A stretch of DNA of 64,000 bases from Anaerolineae bacterium (lineage in GTDB: Bacteria > Chloroflexota > Anaerolineae > Aggregatilineales > Aggregatilineaceae). The notes under the pieces were generated by a model. The model ran no database searches and was not told where the DNA came from. It worked only from the letters and a program-made list of their open reading frames with translations. The stretch spans positions 62,001-126,000 of the forward strand of contig JAHDWP010000007.1 in NCBI GenBank assembly GCA_023382715.1, written 5' to 3'. The position numbers were made by a program, and so were the translations under genes. Shown piece after piece: positions 48,837 to 57,703 of the stretch (position 1 is the stretch's first letter; each line of letters opens with the position of its first letter).

Positions 48837-49715
48837 CTACGAGCGGTGGCGCAGAATCATCAGGAAATGATCGCCCCAGGCGCGCAGGCCGGGCCAGGTG
48901 CGCGTCCGCCGCTCCAGCGCCAGCCAGCCCCCCTGCGCACCCGCGTCACGATAGAGCGCGTGCAGATGCACGGGCGGCAGCCACAGCGGGAAGGCCATCA
49001 CCCGCTCGACGGTAAAGTGCCCGGCGAAGGGCGCGGCGAACTCTTCCGGCGTGTAGAACTTCACCGGCGCGATCACGTCGCTCGCCCCGGCCCTGGCTTC
49101 TGCCCATGCGCACGAGCGGTTGAGCCGCTCTGCCCGCGCGCCGGGGCGCAGCCCGCGCAGTGTCTCGAACAGGCAGCGGCGGCTCATGACCGTCGCCACG
49201 AACGGCGCGCCCGGCGCGAGCAGGTCGTGCAGGCCGCGCGCCACGCCGGCCAGGTCTGGCTCGGTGTTGAGCGTGCCCAGGCTGGCATAGGCCCCGTCGA
49301 AGGGGCCGCGTTCGTCCAGCTCCGCCAGCCGCCCGGCGGCGCGCACGCGGAACTGCGCGCCGCGCCGCAGCCCGTAACCGGCCAGCTTGGCCTGCGCCTG
49401 CCAGACCATGCCCGGACTCACGTCAATGCCCAGCACGCTGTAGCCGTCCTGGGCCAGGCGCAGCGCCTCTTCGCCCGTGCCGCAGCCGATGTCCAACAAC
49501 GCGGCAGCGGGCGGCACCAGGCCGCGCACCACGTCCAGATGTTCGGCGCGCAGCCAGCACAGCAGCGCGTTGCCGGGACGGCTGCCCGACGGCACGCCGA
49601 AGCGGGCGTCATAAGTCTTGGCCGCCTGGTCGAAGCGCGCCTCCAACGTCTTGTACTGCGCGGTCAGGTCAGCCGCTGACAGCGTTCCCAGGCCGTCTTC
49701 CGTCCTTTCAGCCAT
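48837..49715 (-). CDS. Class I SAM-dependent methyltransferase
   Basis: About 292 residues from ATG at 49715 (GTG at 49727 is an alternative). Motif I is LLDIGCGTGEEALRLAQDGY, motif II GIDVSPGMVWQAQ, and FDGAYASLGTLNTE with LAPGAPFVATVMS cover motifs IV and V. The N-terminal AQYKTLEARFDQAAKTYDAR is typical of UbiE/BioC-like enzymes. The acceptor is unknown. Its start lies 8 nt inside the end of the small membrane protein gene, so the two are coupled, and it is followed 60 bp later by the other methyltransferase-like gene. Confidence 0.82.
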   Translation of the reverse strand: MAERTEDGLGTLSAADLTAQYKTLEARFDQAAKTYDARFGVPSGSRPGNALLCWLRAEHLDVVRGLVPPAAALLDIGCGTGEEALRLAQDGYSVLGIDVSPGMVWQAQAKLAGYGLRRGAQFRVRAAGRLAELDERGPFDGAYASLGTLNTEPDLAGVARGLHDLLAPGAPFVATVMSRRCLFETLRGLRPGARAERLNRSCAWAEARAGASDVIAPVKFYTPEEFAAPFAGHFTVERVMAFPLWLPPVHLHALYRDAGAQGGWLALERRTRTWPGLRAWGDHFLMILRHRS

Positions 49716-49992
49716 CCTCTCCCCCACGATCTGTGCCAGCGCCGACCTTATCGCCAGCGGGCGGAACCAGCGTCGGACGCCGCACCGCCCACCACAGCGC
49801 GATCAGCGCCATTCCCGCCGCCGGGCCGAGGCCCATCGCGCAGAGTGCGCGCCCCGTCCCGTCCCAGCCCAACGCCCCCAGCAAGGCGTAGCTGACCCCG
49901 GTCATCACGACGAAGACGGCCAGCCAGGCCAGGCCGAGCAGGCTTCCCCGCCGCCAGATGTCGCTTCCCAATGGGTTCGTTGGATCGCCCAT
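49708..49992 (-). CDS. Small membrane protein with two transmembrane helices
   Basis: 94 residues from ATG at 49992. Two hydrophobic helices, SLLGLAWLAVFVVMTGVSYALLGALG and ALCAMGLGPAAGMALIALWWAV, are joined by a short charged turn; the C-terminus is hydrophilic (DKVGAGTDRGGEDG). I do not recognise the family. It overlaps the next methyltransferase gene by 8 nt. The GTGGGGACGTG before the ATG is a moderate ribosome site. An earlier in-frame start at 50025 is possible. Confidence 0.6.
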   Translation of the reverse strand: MGDPTNPLGSDIWRRGSLLGLAWLAVFVVMTGVSYALLGALGWDGTGRALCAMGLGPAAGMALIALWWAVRRPTLVPPAGDKVGAGTDRGGEDG

Positions 49993-50057
49993 CACGTCCC
50001 CACGATGCCGCCAGCCGCCGGTCATGAGCCGTTAGCTGCCGGCCCTCAGCCACCAGG

Positions 50058-50088
50058 CTTTCGGAGTTTCCAAAACCTCGGAAGTCTC
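50058..50088. repeat. Degenerate TTCCGAAG-family palindrome
   Basis: TTTCGGAGTTTCC is opposed by GGAAGTC-type sequence around AAAACC. It resembles 13193-13223 but has several mismatches, and lies just after the secreted protein gene at 50108-51709. Confidence 0.55.
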
Positions 50089-50107
50089 CCTTGCGGCAAA
50101 ACTCCCC

Positions 50108-51709
50108 TTACTCCAGCAGCGGCCAGACCCACATCTCCGACCACAGACAGTCAGTGCGCACGTCCTCGTAATTGAGCAGCGCCACGCCCACGCGCCCCGC
50201 GCCGGGCAGCATCGTCTCCTGGGCGACCAGCGCACCGTTGACGTACAGCGCCACGCGCTTGCCCTGTGCGATGACCAGCAGCTTCGTGCCTCTCGGTGCG
50301 ACCAGCGGGCTGAGGTCGTAGACATTGGTCGCAAGCTGCGCGTCGCTCGCCTGAACCAGGCCGAACCCGCCGCCGCTGTCCACATAGGCCAGCGCCAGGT
50401 TGCGCTCGTCCTGCCAGCGGAAGAACAGGCCGCAGCCCACGCTCTCGCCCACCGTGCTGATCGCCACCCGCCCGCCCAGCACAAAATCGTCGTACTGCGC
50501 TACCTCGGTGCCAATCGGCTCGAAACGCGCTGTGACACCCGTGACTGACAGCGACCGCTCCAGCACGTACAGATCGCGCTCCGCCGCTGGCGCGATGTGC
50601 CCCCCGCCGGCCAGCTCGGCGATGATCGTCGCCGGGTCGGGCGCGTTCCAGGTGGTCAGCGCCAGCGGCAGGCCACGATAGGTGGAGCCAAGCCGGGTGG
50701 TGACCGTCACGTTGTCAAAGAGCACGGTCACCCCTTCGCCCGCGTCCTCGCCACTGGTGACGAAAACGCCCACCGTGCCTGGCGCAGGCAGCCGCTCGTC
50801 GGTCAGCGTGCCCAGCAGCGCGCCGTTGGCAAAGAAGTCGAGGCGGCTGCCGCGCGCCATCACCGCCAGCACCCAGGGATCGGCGCGACTGGCGAGGGCG
50901 TCGGCAGCAGCCCACGAGCGCAGTGCATAGACGCCCGTCGCGTCCTCGTAGAGCACGCGCCACTGCCCCGCCGTGTTGACAGCGAGGCGATAGAAGCGAG
51001 TCGGCCCCGGCCCCTGGGCGCGAAATACCAGCCCGAACTCGGCGTAGGGCGGCGCGCCGGACACGCGCGCTTCGGCTTCCGTGTACAGGTCGCTCACCAG
51101 CAGCTCGCCGGGCGGGACGGCCAGCAGCGTTTCGCCCGGCGCGGTGACGCGCAGCCGCAGGCGCTCCTGGGCCAGCACGAGCGGCTCGCCCGCCGCCGTC
51201 ACCCATGAGACATCGCCCTGGTCGAAACTGCTGCGCAGCGCCACCGCCGCGAACCCCGGCGTGAGGGCCAGCTCGTAGGTGCCGGAGGTTGTGCCCGCCG
51301 CGCCCTGGTAGCGCAGCACGCGGACCGTGTAGGTCCCGTCGGCGGGCAGAGTCAGCGCTTCCAGCCCGGCATCGCGCATCAGCGAGTCCAGGTCGTCGTT
51401 TTCGGCGACAGGCTCACCGGCGGGGCCAATGACCTGGATCACCGGGTCGAGATCCCCTTCGACCGACTGCGCGATCAGCGAGACGATCTCGCCCGCCCGC
51501 CCTTCAAACGTCCAGTCGGCGGACGGCTGACTAGCATTCAGCACGCCGCGCACCGGCTCGAAGGGGCGCAGCGTGCCTGGCTCCTGGGCGCGGGCCGCCG
51601 GGCGGCCTGCGCCCAGCAGGGCCAGCAGCAGCGCCAGCGCCATTGCTCTCCACCAGCCGGGGCGCTCGCGCCGCCGGCCCGCCGGCCATCGTTTCGCTGT
51701 CACAGACAC
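50108..51709 (-). CDS. Secreted protein with PPC-like and two LamG/DUF1080-like domains
   Basis: 533 residues from GTG at 51709 (GAAGG upstream). A twin-basic N-terminus and hydrophobic core (AMALALLLALLGAG) end near ARAQ, giving a signal peptide. Residues 45-150 resemble pre-peptidase C-terminal domains (WTFEGRAGEIVSLIAQSVEG, LPADGTYTVRVLRYQG). Two concanavalin-like sandwiches follow: VSGAPPYAEFGLVFRAQGPG with GSRLDFFANGALLGTL, and SVGCGLFFRWQDERNLALAY with GKRVALYVNGALV. It is paralogous to the next gene upstream. A role in binding surface polysaccharide or protein is inferred. Confidence 0.72.
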   Translation of the reverse strand: MSVTAKRWPAGRRRERPGWWRAMALALLLALLGAGRPAARAQEPGTLRPFEPVRGVLNASQPSADWTFEGRAGEIVSLIAQSVEGDLDPVIQVIGPAGEPVAENDDLDSLMRDAGLEALTLPADGTYTVRVLRYQGAAGTTSGTYELALTPGFAAVALRSSFDQGDVSWVTAAGEPLVLAQERLRLRVTAPGETLLAVPPGELLVSDLYTEAEARVSGAPPYAEFGLVFRAQGPGPTRFYRLAVNTAGQWRVLYEDATGVYALRSWAAADALASRADPWVLAVMARGSRLDFFANGALLGTLTDERLPAPGTVGVFVTSGEDAGEGVTVLFDNVTVTTRLGSTYRGLPLALTTWNAPDPATIIAELAGGGHIAPAAERDLYVLERSLSVTGVTARFEPIGTEVAQYDDFVLGGRVAISTVGESVGCGLFFRWQDERNLALAYVDSGGGFGLVQASDAQLATNVYDLSPLVAPRGTKLLVIAQGKRVALYVNGALVAQETMLPGAGRVGVALLNYEDVRTDCLWSEMWVWPLLE

Positions 51710-51871
51710 TTGCCTTCGTCATCGGGCACGCCCTCTCGCGCCCGCCAATGGTCTTCGCCAGGGCTGCCCAAGAGACCGGTTGAAAGCCTCGTCCCCCGCT
51801 CCTCTCTCCGCGTGTGGAGAGGGGCTTTAAGGGTGAGATACCCCTGCAGCCCAGAACTTCTCAAATGGCCG
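51710..51871. repeat. Short gap with a CTCTCC-family repeat
   Basis: CCCGCTCCTCTCTCCGCGTG and TGGAGAGGGGCTTTAAGGG (51796-51842) form one copy of the C/G-tract family between the two paralogous secreted protein genes. Confidence 0.7.
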
Positions 51872-53671
51872 CTAGAACTCCCACAGCCAGATGTCGTTAA
51901 GCTGGCAGTACGTCTGCGCCGTCTGGCCCGCGTCATCTGCCGGGACGTACATCTCCAGGGCAAGCTCGCCCGCCTTCGGCACGAACTCCGTGTCGGCGAC
52001 CAGCACCCCATTGACGTACATCAGCGTGAAGCCTTCCATGGCGATGACCAGCGCGCGGTTGGTGACGCCTGGGCCAGGGATCACGGCGCTGGTTTCCAGT
52101 AGCACGCTGCTGTCGAGCATCTGCCCGTTGGCGTCGAACTCGCCCAGCAGCGCCCACCCGTCCTCGAAGACCAGTGCCGAATCGCTGGCGGTGCCGGAGG
52201 CGCGGAAGTGCATCCCGCAGCCGGCCCCCTCGCCGGAGTAGATCAGGCGCGCGTCAAAGCCGAGGACGAAGTTGCGGAACGTCTTGCCTCGCCCCAGCGG
52301 GTACCAGTTGAAGCCTTCGGATGACGTATCGCCGTAGCTGCTCGGAACGGTGAGCGAGATCCCACCGCCCACCGGCACGATGCCCAGCATACTCAGCTCA
52401 TTCACGATTGCGGCTGGCGAGGCGTTCGCCCAGCTCTCAAGTTGCGCCGGGTATGTGGACTGCGCAACCGGCGTGTTGGTGGGAAGTGCTAATGGCAGGG
52501 TGGGCGTCGGCGGTACCGGTGTCTTGGTGGGAAGCGCCAACGGCAGGGTGGGCGCCGGCGGCACCGGTGTCTTGCCCGCACCCAGCGACCCCAGCAGCCC
52601 CGGCTTGGTCGGCGTCGGCTGCACAATGCCGGCAGTACCCGTCCCTGAGGTGAGGGGGCGCGTCACCACCACGTTGTCTGCGAATATTGTCAGCGTGTCG
52701 AGCTGGTCCACCGTCGTGGCGGCGGCCAGCCCGTTCAGGCCCTCGCTGGCGTAGTTGGCAGGGTCGGATACTTCGGCCACAAGGCGCCCGTTGAAATACA
52801 GCTTGAAGACGTTGCCCTGCATCAGCACGCCAACCTGTGGCTGGATGTCGCTGCCATCAACGACCGGGCTGACCGTCCATTCCTGGACGGTATACCACTC
52901 TCCCTCTCCGCCGAAATAGTACACCGAGTAGTCGCTATCGCTGCTGAACGTCACCGTGTAGAAGTGATCCCCTGGCTCGTCCGAGCGTAGTACAAACCCA
53001 TACTCGAAGTAACTCGGCGAGCCGTCAATCGTGAAGTCCGCCTGGATGTAGGAGTCGTCCCAGATCAGGTCGTCGCCGGTGGGCAGGGTGAAGGCGACCA
53101 GATTGTCCTTCATCACCTCGAGGCGCAGCTGCTCCTTGAAGATGGTCACCGTCATGTTCGCCGAAGCGTAGGGTTCCCACTCCATGTGCAGGGAGTCCGT
53201 GCTGGGGCCGAAGGTGTCCCACTTGGTCAGGCCCGCGAAGCCGGGCAGCAGGCGCGCTTCGAACGTCCCGGCGGTATTCCCCTGGCGGGTCAGGGTGGCC
53301 GTGCAGACCCCGTCAGCGGGCATGGTGAACGCCTCGCTGACGGTGACACCCGGCGTCCCCGGCACGACCGTGCCATAGGCAAAGGGGTTGCCCTGCGGGT
53401 CCTGCAAGGTGGCGTCCACAGCCAGGTCGCCGGAAGTCGTCCGCACGACGAGCGACCCGACGCCGGTGGCTTTGCACTCAAACGAGTACACCGCCTGGGG
53501 TATCGCCGCATCGAGCTGACCGGAGATCGGCCCCGGATCATCGAACGAGAACGAGAGTTGCGCGGTGGGCGCAGCCTGAACGGCGCGCGGCACCAGCGCC
53601 ATCCCACCCATTGCCAGCACCAACACCAGCCCAAGGCTGGCGATCACGCGCTCACTGCTTCTGGCATCCAT
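51872..53671 (-). CDS. Secreted protein with PPC-like and two LamG/DUF1080-like domains, paralog of the next gene
   Basis: 599 residues from ATG at 53671 with a strong CAGGAGGT site. A signal peptide ends near AVQAAP. It shares the layout of its neighbour: FSFDDPGPISGQLDAAIPQ, a PPC-like module with MPADGVCTATLTRQGNTAGT, a first sandwich (SPSYFEYGFVLRSDEPGDHF, LYFNGRLVAEV) and a second (AGCGMHFRASGTASDSALVF, LMYVNGVLVADTEF). Between them lies a linker of near-perfect repeats, LPLALPTKTPVPPTPT then LPLALPTNTPVAQ, from a recent in-frame DNA duplication (52480-52570). The function is unknown. Confidence 0.72.
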   Translation of the reverse strand: MDARSSERVIASLGLVLVLAMGGMALVPRAVQAAPTAQLSFSFDDPGPISGQLDAAIPQAVYSFECKATGVGSLVVRTTSGDLAVDATLQDPQGNPFAYGTVVPGTPGVTVSEAFTMPADGVCTATLTRQGNTAGTFEARLLPGFAGLTKWDTFGPSTDSLHMEWEPYASANMTVTIFKEQLRLEVMKDNLVAFTLPTGDDLIWDDSYIQADFTIDGSPSYFEYGFVLRSDEPGDHFYTVTFSSDSDYSVYYFGGEGEWYTVQEWTVSPVVDGSDIQPQVGVLMQGNVFKLYFNGRLVAEVSDPANYASEGLNGLAAATTVDQLDTLTIFADNVVVTRPLTSGTGTAGIVQPTPTKPGLLGSLGAGKTPVPPAPTLPLALPTKTPVPPTPTLPLALPTNTPVAQSTYPAQLESWANASPAAIVNELSMLGIVPVGGGISLTVPSSYGDTSSEGFNWYPLGRGKTFRNFVLGFDARLIYSGEGAGCGMHFRASGTASDSALVFEDGWALLGEFDANGQMLDSSVLLETSAVIPGPGVTNRALVIAMEGFTLMYVNGVLVADTEFVPKAGELALEMYVPADDAGQTAQTYCQLNDIWLWEF

Positions 53672-54106
53672 GTCTACCTCCTGGCTCAGAGTGGCCTGTG
53701 GTGCGAACTTTACCTGCGAACGGACTCTCTGCGCAACACGGCGCGCAGAGAGTCTTCAGTGGTCAGCCGTCAGCGATCACTTGTGAAGCGATCTCACCGC
53801 CGGATTGCCGAATGCGCGCAAAGGTCGCCGGCGACTCCTCTGGCGCAGGGCATTGACCTCACCCTGTGCTCCCTCTCCGCCTGCGGGAAAAGGGGCCGGG
53901 GGATAGGGGTTGGAAGCGCATGCCACGCTCTAGAGCGTGTTATGCACTTCTGCCGGGTGGACATCCCCCCATCCCCCGATCCCTTCCCCCACGCAAGCGG
54001 AGGGAAGGGGCCAGGGCGGGCTTCTTCCTTCCCCCCGTGCGGGGGAAGGACCGAGGATAGGGGGCAAGCACAGGAGCTGCCCGCCTGCCAAAGTTCATAA
54101 CAGCCT
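53672..54106. repeat. Intergenic region with several C/G-tract repeats
   Basis: CTCCCTCTCCGCCTGCGGGAAAAGGGG-like (53858-53915) and CCCTTCCCCCACGCAAGCGG / GGAAGGGGCC with CTTCCCCCCGTGCGGGGGAAGG (53966-54066) elements, plus a GTCAGCCGTCAGCGATCA fragment near 53761-53779. No gene is supported in this 435 bp. Confidence 0.75.
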
Positions 54107-54793
54107 CTAGCCCCACCCCGGCACAAAACGGCGCAGCAGGGCCAGCACTGCCCGGAAATCGTCCGCGCCGATCTCGGCTCCATCTTGCCAGCGCTGATCT
54201 TCCAGTTGCAACAGGCGGCGCTGTTCGGCTGCCGCGCTCAGGTCGGTGCTGGAGAGCGTCTCTTTGCGCGGGCGCAGCCGGGTGAAGCTGGCATAGCCGG
54301 GCACCTGCTCGGCTTCCTGCGGCGACATGAACGTGTAGAGGATCAGCTCTTCGTCGTCCTGCAACAGTTGCAACGCCATGCAGTACCATCCTTTGGGGAC
54401 GCGCGTGCGGCGGCGTACCACAAAGCGCCACGACCTGATGTTGACCGTGCGCTCCCAATCAATGCGCGTGATGCGCGCCGGCGAGTGCCGCCGGTCGGTG
54501 ACGACCAGCGCCTGCTCGCTCAGCGTCGCCGCGCGCCGGCTGGGCAGCCAGCGCTTGAACAGCCGGTCGAGCGCCAGGCTGCCTCCCACGAAGGCCAGCG
54601 CATCCAGTGGCAGCACCAGGCACGCGGGGCTGGTGTTGTCCAGCAAGCGCCCGGCCAGCGCCATGCCGACGAGGTGAACCCCCACGGCGAAGGCCAACGC
54701 CAGCATGGGCACCCAGAAGCGCACGGCGAAATGCTCAACATCAATAGCGATCTGACGCTCGGTCGTGCCAGCAAGGTCGGGGTGACTCGTCAA
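54107..54793 (-). CDS. Membrane protein of unknown function with PH-like cytoplasmic region
   Basis: 228 residues from a TTG start at 54793 (GGAG about 10 nt upstream). Two transmembrane helices, FWVPMLALAFAVGVHLVGMALAG and SPACLVLPLDALAFVGGSLALD, are followed by a basic turn and a region with alternating strands (ALVVTDRRHSPARITRIDWE, RSWRFVVRRRTRVPKGW) that could be PH-like (bPH) in character. The C-terminal AAAEQRRLLQLEDQRWQDGA is helical. The family is not recognised. It lies 61 bp after the response-regulator gene on the same strand. Confidence 0.65.
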   Translation of the reverse strand: MTSHPDLAGTTERQIAIDVEHFAVRFWVPMLALAFAVGVHLVGMALAGRLLDNTSPACLVLPLDALAFVGGSLALDRLFKRWLPSRRAATLSEQALVVTDRRHSPARITRIDWERTVNIRSWRFVVRRRTRVPKGWYCMALQLLQDDEELILYTFMSPQEAEQVPGYASFTRLRPRKETLSSTDLSAAAEQRRLLQLEDQRWQDGAEIGADDFRAVLALLRRFVPGWG

Positions 54794-54854
54794 CGCGCTC
54801 TTGCTCCGTCGGGTGAGGGGCGCAATCGGTGCTGGACCAGGCGGGCGTGGTGAC

Positions 54855-55238
54855 TCAGCGCCACAAGGAGACGCCGCCCAACATGCGCTCGATCTCGCGG
54901 CGCAGGATCAGAGTGTCGAAGGGCTTGGTCACGTACAGATCGCGGGCGCTGTCGGTGAAACGATGCCGCCGCCCGGCCTGTTCGGGCACCACCGTCAGGA
55001 TGATGATCGGCGTCTCGCCGAGAGCGGGGTCGGCGCGCACCGCGTCGTACACTTCCCAGCCGCTCATGCCAGGCATCATCACATCGAGCATCACCAGATC
55101 GGGCTGAACCTGGCGGATGAGACGCAGCCCTTCAAAACCATCTTCGGCCACATGCAAATCCAGCGCCGGGTGCCGCAATACAATGCCCAATAATTGCGAG
55201 ATTTCCCGATGATCGTCCACCATCACAACACTATACAC
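54855..55238 (-). CDS. Single-domain response regulator
   Basis: 127 residues from GTG at 55238 (GGAGGCGAGG upstream). The receiver has VVMVDDHREI, phosphoacceptor Asp52 in LVMLDVMMPGMSG, Thr82 in IIILTVV and Lys105 in LYVTKPFD. There is no output domain. It is the third of four receiver-only regulators in this window. No cognate kinase is next to it. Confidence 0.88.
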   Translation of the reverse strand: MYSVVMVDDHREISQLLGIVLRHPALDLHVAEDGFEGLRLIRQVQPDLVMLDVMMPGMSGWEVYDAVRADPALGETPIIILTVVPEQAGRRHRFTDSARDLYVTKPFDTLILRREIERMLGGVSLWR

Positions 55239-55472
55239 GCCTCGCCTCCATCCGCGCCGTGCGCCAGCGGCGTATCCACACTTGTGCTCCATCTAGATTA
55301 TCACGAATCGGCGAATCGTGAGACACATTCGGGCATGTTCCGGGCGCATTGCATGGCGATGCGCCCCATGCAGGGCGCAGGAGAGGGCCACCTGTCGCAG
55401 AGTTATCCCGATATGGCCGGATGCCGTAGCAGAATCCTGTGCCGCGTGACAGAGAGCAACGCCCCAACACCA

Positions 55473-55504
55473 GGCTTCTGAAGCTCTCGAAAACTTCGGA
55501 AGCC
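55473..55504. repeat. TTCCGAAG-family inverted repeat, imperfect
   Basis: GGCTTCTGAAGC and CTTCGGAAGCC flank TCTCGAAAA. It is related to the perfect palindrome at 13193-13223. Confidence 0.6.
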
Positions 55505-55579
55505 TTCCCCTGCTCAAGGTGCAGCAGCGCCCCGTGCAAAACCGGCGCGTGGCGAATTCACCGCCGGCGCCTCTTTTCG

Positions 55580-55607
55580 TTGCACGCTGCCCAGCGCCGG
55601 GTATAGT
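55580..55607 (+). promoter_or_regulatory. Promoter of the carboxylate-amine ligase gene
   Basis: TTGCAC (55580-55585) and TATAGT (55602-55607) with a 16-nt spacer, 45 nt before the ATG at 55653, which has a GGAGAGACG ribosome site. Confidence 0.6.
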
Positions 55608-55652
55608 TGTAGCCGCACACACCCGGCGGAGATTAGCAGCGGAGAGACGACC

Positions 55653-56849
55653 ATGCCGACCGCACCGCTCACCCTCGGCATCGAAGAGGAATACCAGATC
55701 ATTGACCCGGTCACGCGCGAGCTGACGTCCTACGTTCAGGAGATGATGGGGCAGGGGCGCGTCGTGCTGGGCGATCAGCTCAAACAGGAGTTCATGCGCT
55801 CGCAAATCGAGGTCGGCAGCCACATCTGCCGCAGCGTCAAAGAAGCGCGCCAGGAGCTGATCCGCCTGCGACGCACCGTCTCCCAGGTGGCCGAGGAACA
55901 CGGACGCGAGATCGCCGCCGCGTCCACGCACCCTTTCTCGCGCTGGCAGGATCAGGACATCAGCGAGGGCGCGCGCTACGATGACCTGGCCAACGAAATG
56001 CGCGACGCCGCCCGGCGCCTGCTCATCTTCGGGATGCATGTGCATCTCGGCTTCGGCCAGACGCCCGAAGCATTCGAGCTGATGATTGATGTGCTCAACC
56101 AACTGCGCTACTTCCTGCCGCATCTCCTGGCCCTGACGACCTCTTCCCCGTTCTGGCACGGGCGCGACACCGGTCTCAAAAGCTACCGCAGCCTGGTCTT
56201 CGAGAACATGCCCCGCTCCGGCATCCCGCCCCATTTCTCCGGCTATGCTGAGTACGCGGGCTATGTCGCGCTGATGGGCAAGGTCGGCTCGCTGAGCCGT
56301 CGCGCCGACACGGCCAAGCCGACCGGCACCCTGGGCGACGTTGGCGACCCGACCAAAATTTGGTGGGACGCGCGCCCACACCCGAACCTCGGCACGCTCG
56401 AAGTGCGCATCTGCGATGTGTGCACGCACGTGGACGACGCGGTGGCCATCGCCGCGCTGCTCCAGGCATTGGTTGCCAAGCTGATCCAACTGCGCAACCA
56501 GAACCGGTCGTGGCGCATCTACCGGGGCATCTTCATCGAGGAGAACAAGTGGCGGGCCGTGCGCTACGGCCTCGACGGCAAGCTGATTGATTTCGGCATT
56601 GCGGCGGAAGTGCCCATGCGCTTCCTGGCCCAGGAACTTTTGACGCTGGTGGATGACGTGGTGGACGACCTCGATTCGCGCGCCGAGGTCGCCCATATCC
56701 GCACGATTCTGGAGCGCGGTACCAGCGCTGACCGCCAGGTGGCCGTCTACCAGCACGCCCTGCACGGAGGGGCGACTCCCCAGGAGGCGCTCAACGCCGT
56801 CGTAGATCACCTGATCGCCGAGACTTCGGCGGGGTGGACGCAGCCCTGA
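55653..56849 (+). CDS. Carboxylate-amine ligase, GCS2 / YbdK family
   Basis: 398 residues. The N-terminal PLTLGIEEEYQIIDPVTREL carries the GxExE metal/glutamate-binding motif of the GCS2 family, followed by EVGSHICRSVKEARQELIRL, FGMHVHLGF, LTTSSPFWHGRDTGLKSYR, and LEVRICDVCTHVDDAVAIAAL. These are hallmarks of weak glutamate-cysteine ligases (YbdK type) and relatives that form gamma-glutamyl or similar peptide bonds with ATP. The true substrate is uncertain. Its last 16 nt overlap the GTG start of the next gene, implying translational coupling with the methyltransferase. Confidence 0.88.
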   Translation: MPTAPLTLGIEEEYQIIDPVTRELTSYVQEMMGQGRVVLGDQLKQEFMRSQIEVGSHICRSVKEARQELIRLRRTVSQVAEEHGREIAAASTHPFSRWQDQDISEGARYDDLANEMRDAARRLLIFGMHVHLGFGQTPEAFELMIDVLNQLRYFLPHLLALTTSSPFWHGRDTGLKSYRSLVFENMPRSGIPPHFSGYAEYAGYVALMGKVGSLSRRADTAKPTGTLGDVGDPTKIWWDARPHPNLGTLEVRICDVCTHVDDAVAIAALLQALVAKLIQLRNQNRSWRIYRGIFIEENKWRAVRYGLDGKLIDFGIAAEVPMRFLAQELLTLVDDVVDDLDSRAEVAHIRTILERGTSADRQVAVYQHALHGGATPQEALNAVVDHLIAETSAGWTQP

Positions 56850-57700
56850 ACCGCGCCGGCGCGCAGGGCGTGGGTCGCCGGGCGCTGATGCGCGCGCTCT
56901 TCGCTTCGGCCAGCCTGCGCGACGCCGCTGTGGGGCCGATCCTGGCCCCGCTGCACGCCGACTTCGCTGCCTACGCCGCGCCGCGCCCCTCCGACCGCGC
57001 GCTCGATCTGGGCAGCGGCAGCGGCGGCGTCGCTCGGCTGATCGCGCCTCGCGTGCGCTCTCTGGCCGCGCTGGACTTCTTGCCGGATGCGCTGGCCCTG
57101 GCCCGGCAGGCGGTGCCCGGCAGCGCCGCCCTCGTCTGCGGGGACATCGAGTGCCCGCCCTTCATCACCGGCGCGTTCACCCTGGCCACCGCTTCCTTGG
57201 CCCTGCACGCCACCCTGCCCGCGCGCAGTCTGCCCGCGCTGCGCCGCGCTCTGGCTCCCGGTGGACGCCTCATCATCCAGGAATGGGGGCCGGCGGACGC
57301 GCTGCACCTGGCCCTCGACGATCTGCTGGCCGATCACGCCAGCGAGTCGCCGCCGCCGGCGCTGGCCGATCTGCGCGCCGCGCTGGCGAGCCTGCCGCTG
57401 CTGTGGGGCGATCTGTTGCAGGATGTCGAGGACTACCGGGAATGGCTCGTCGAGGCTGGCTTTGAGGTGGAGCGCGCCGAAGAGTCCGCGCCGGTGACGG
57501 TGCGCATTCCCTCGGCGGACGCCTATCTGCGCTTTCTGCTGGCCCGCCCCGATCGTCACGCCGAGCTGGATGGCATGGGCGAAGAAGCGCGGGCCGCGTT
57601 TCTCGCCGCCGCGCGCGCGCAAATGGCCTCTGCTGCCGGGCCGGGCGGATCGCTGCGCTGGGCGCCCGTCCTGCTGCGCGTCACCGCCCGGCGGCGATGA
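56834..57700 (+). CDS. Class I SAM-dependent methyltransferase
   Basis: 288 residues from GTG at 56834, overlapping the ligase-like gene by 16 nt. Motif I is ALDLGSGSGGVARLIAPRV, then LAALDFLPDALALARQ, LVCGDIECPPF and LAPGGRLIIQEWG. It is of the methyltransferase type 11/BioC-like kind. The acceptor is unknown, but coupling to the carboxylate-amine ligase hints that the ligase product may be methylated. It ends 3 bp before a convergent small gene. Confidence 0.8.
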   Translation: MDAALNRAGAQGVGRRALMRALFASASLRDAAVGPILAPLHADFAAYAAPRPSDRALDLGSGSGGVARLIAPRVRSLAALDFLPDALALARQAVPGSAALVCGDIECPPFITGAFTLATASLALHATLPARSLPALRRALAPGGRLIIQEWGPADALHLALDDLLADHASESPPPALADLRAALASLPLLWGDLLQDVEDYREWLVEAGFEVERAEESAPVTVRIPSADAYLRFLLARPDRHAELDGMGEEARAAFLAAARAQMASAAGPGGSLRWAPVLLRVTARRR

Positions 57701-57703
57701 GAG

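Larger units (their letters stand above)
55239..55652. other. Divergent intergenic region with a hairpin and a promoter
   Basis: This 414-bp gap contains an imperfect TTCCGAAG-family inverted repeat (55473-55504) and the promoter of the ligase-like gene. A GCAGCAGCGCCCCGTGCAAAAC sequence at about 55518-55540 looks like a decayed piece of the GACAGCGACTCGCC repeat. No gene is supported. Confidence 0.6.
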
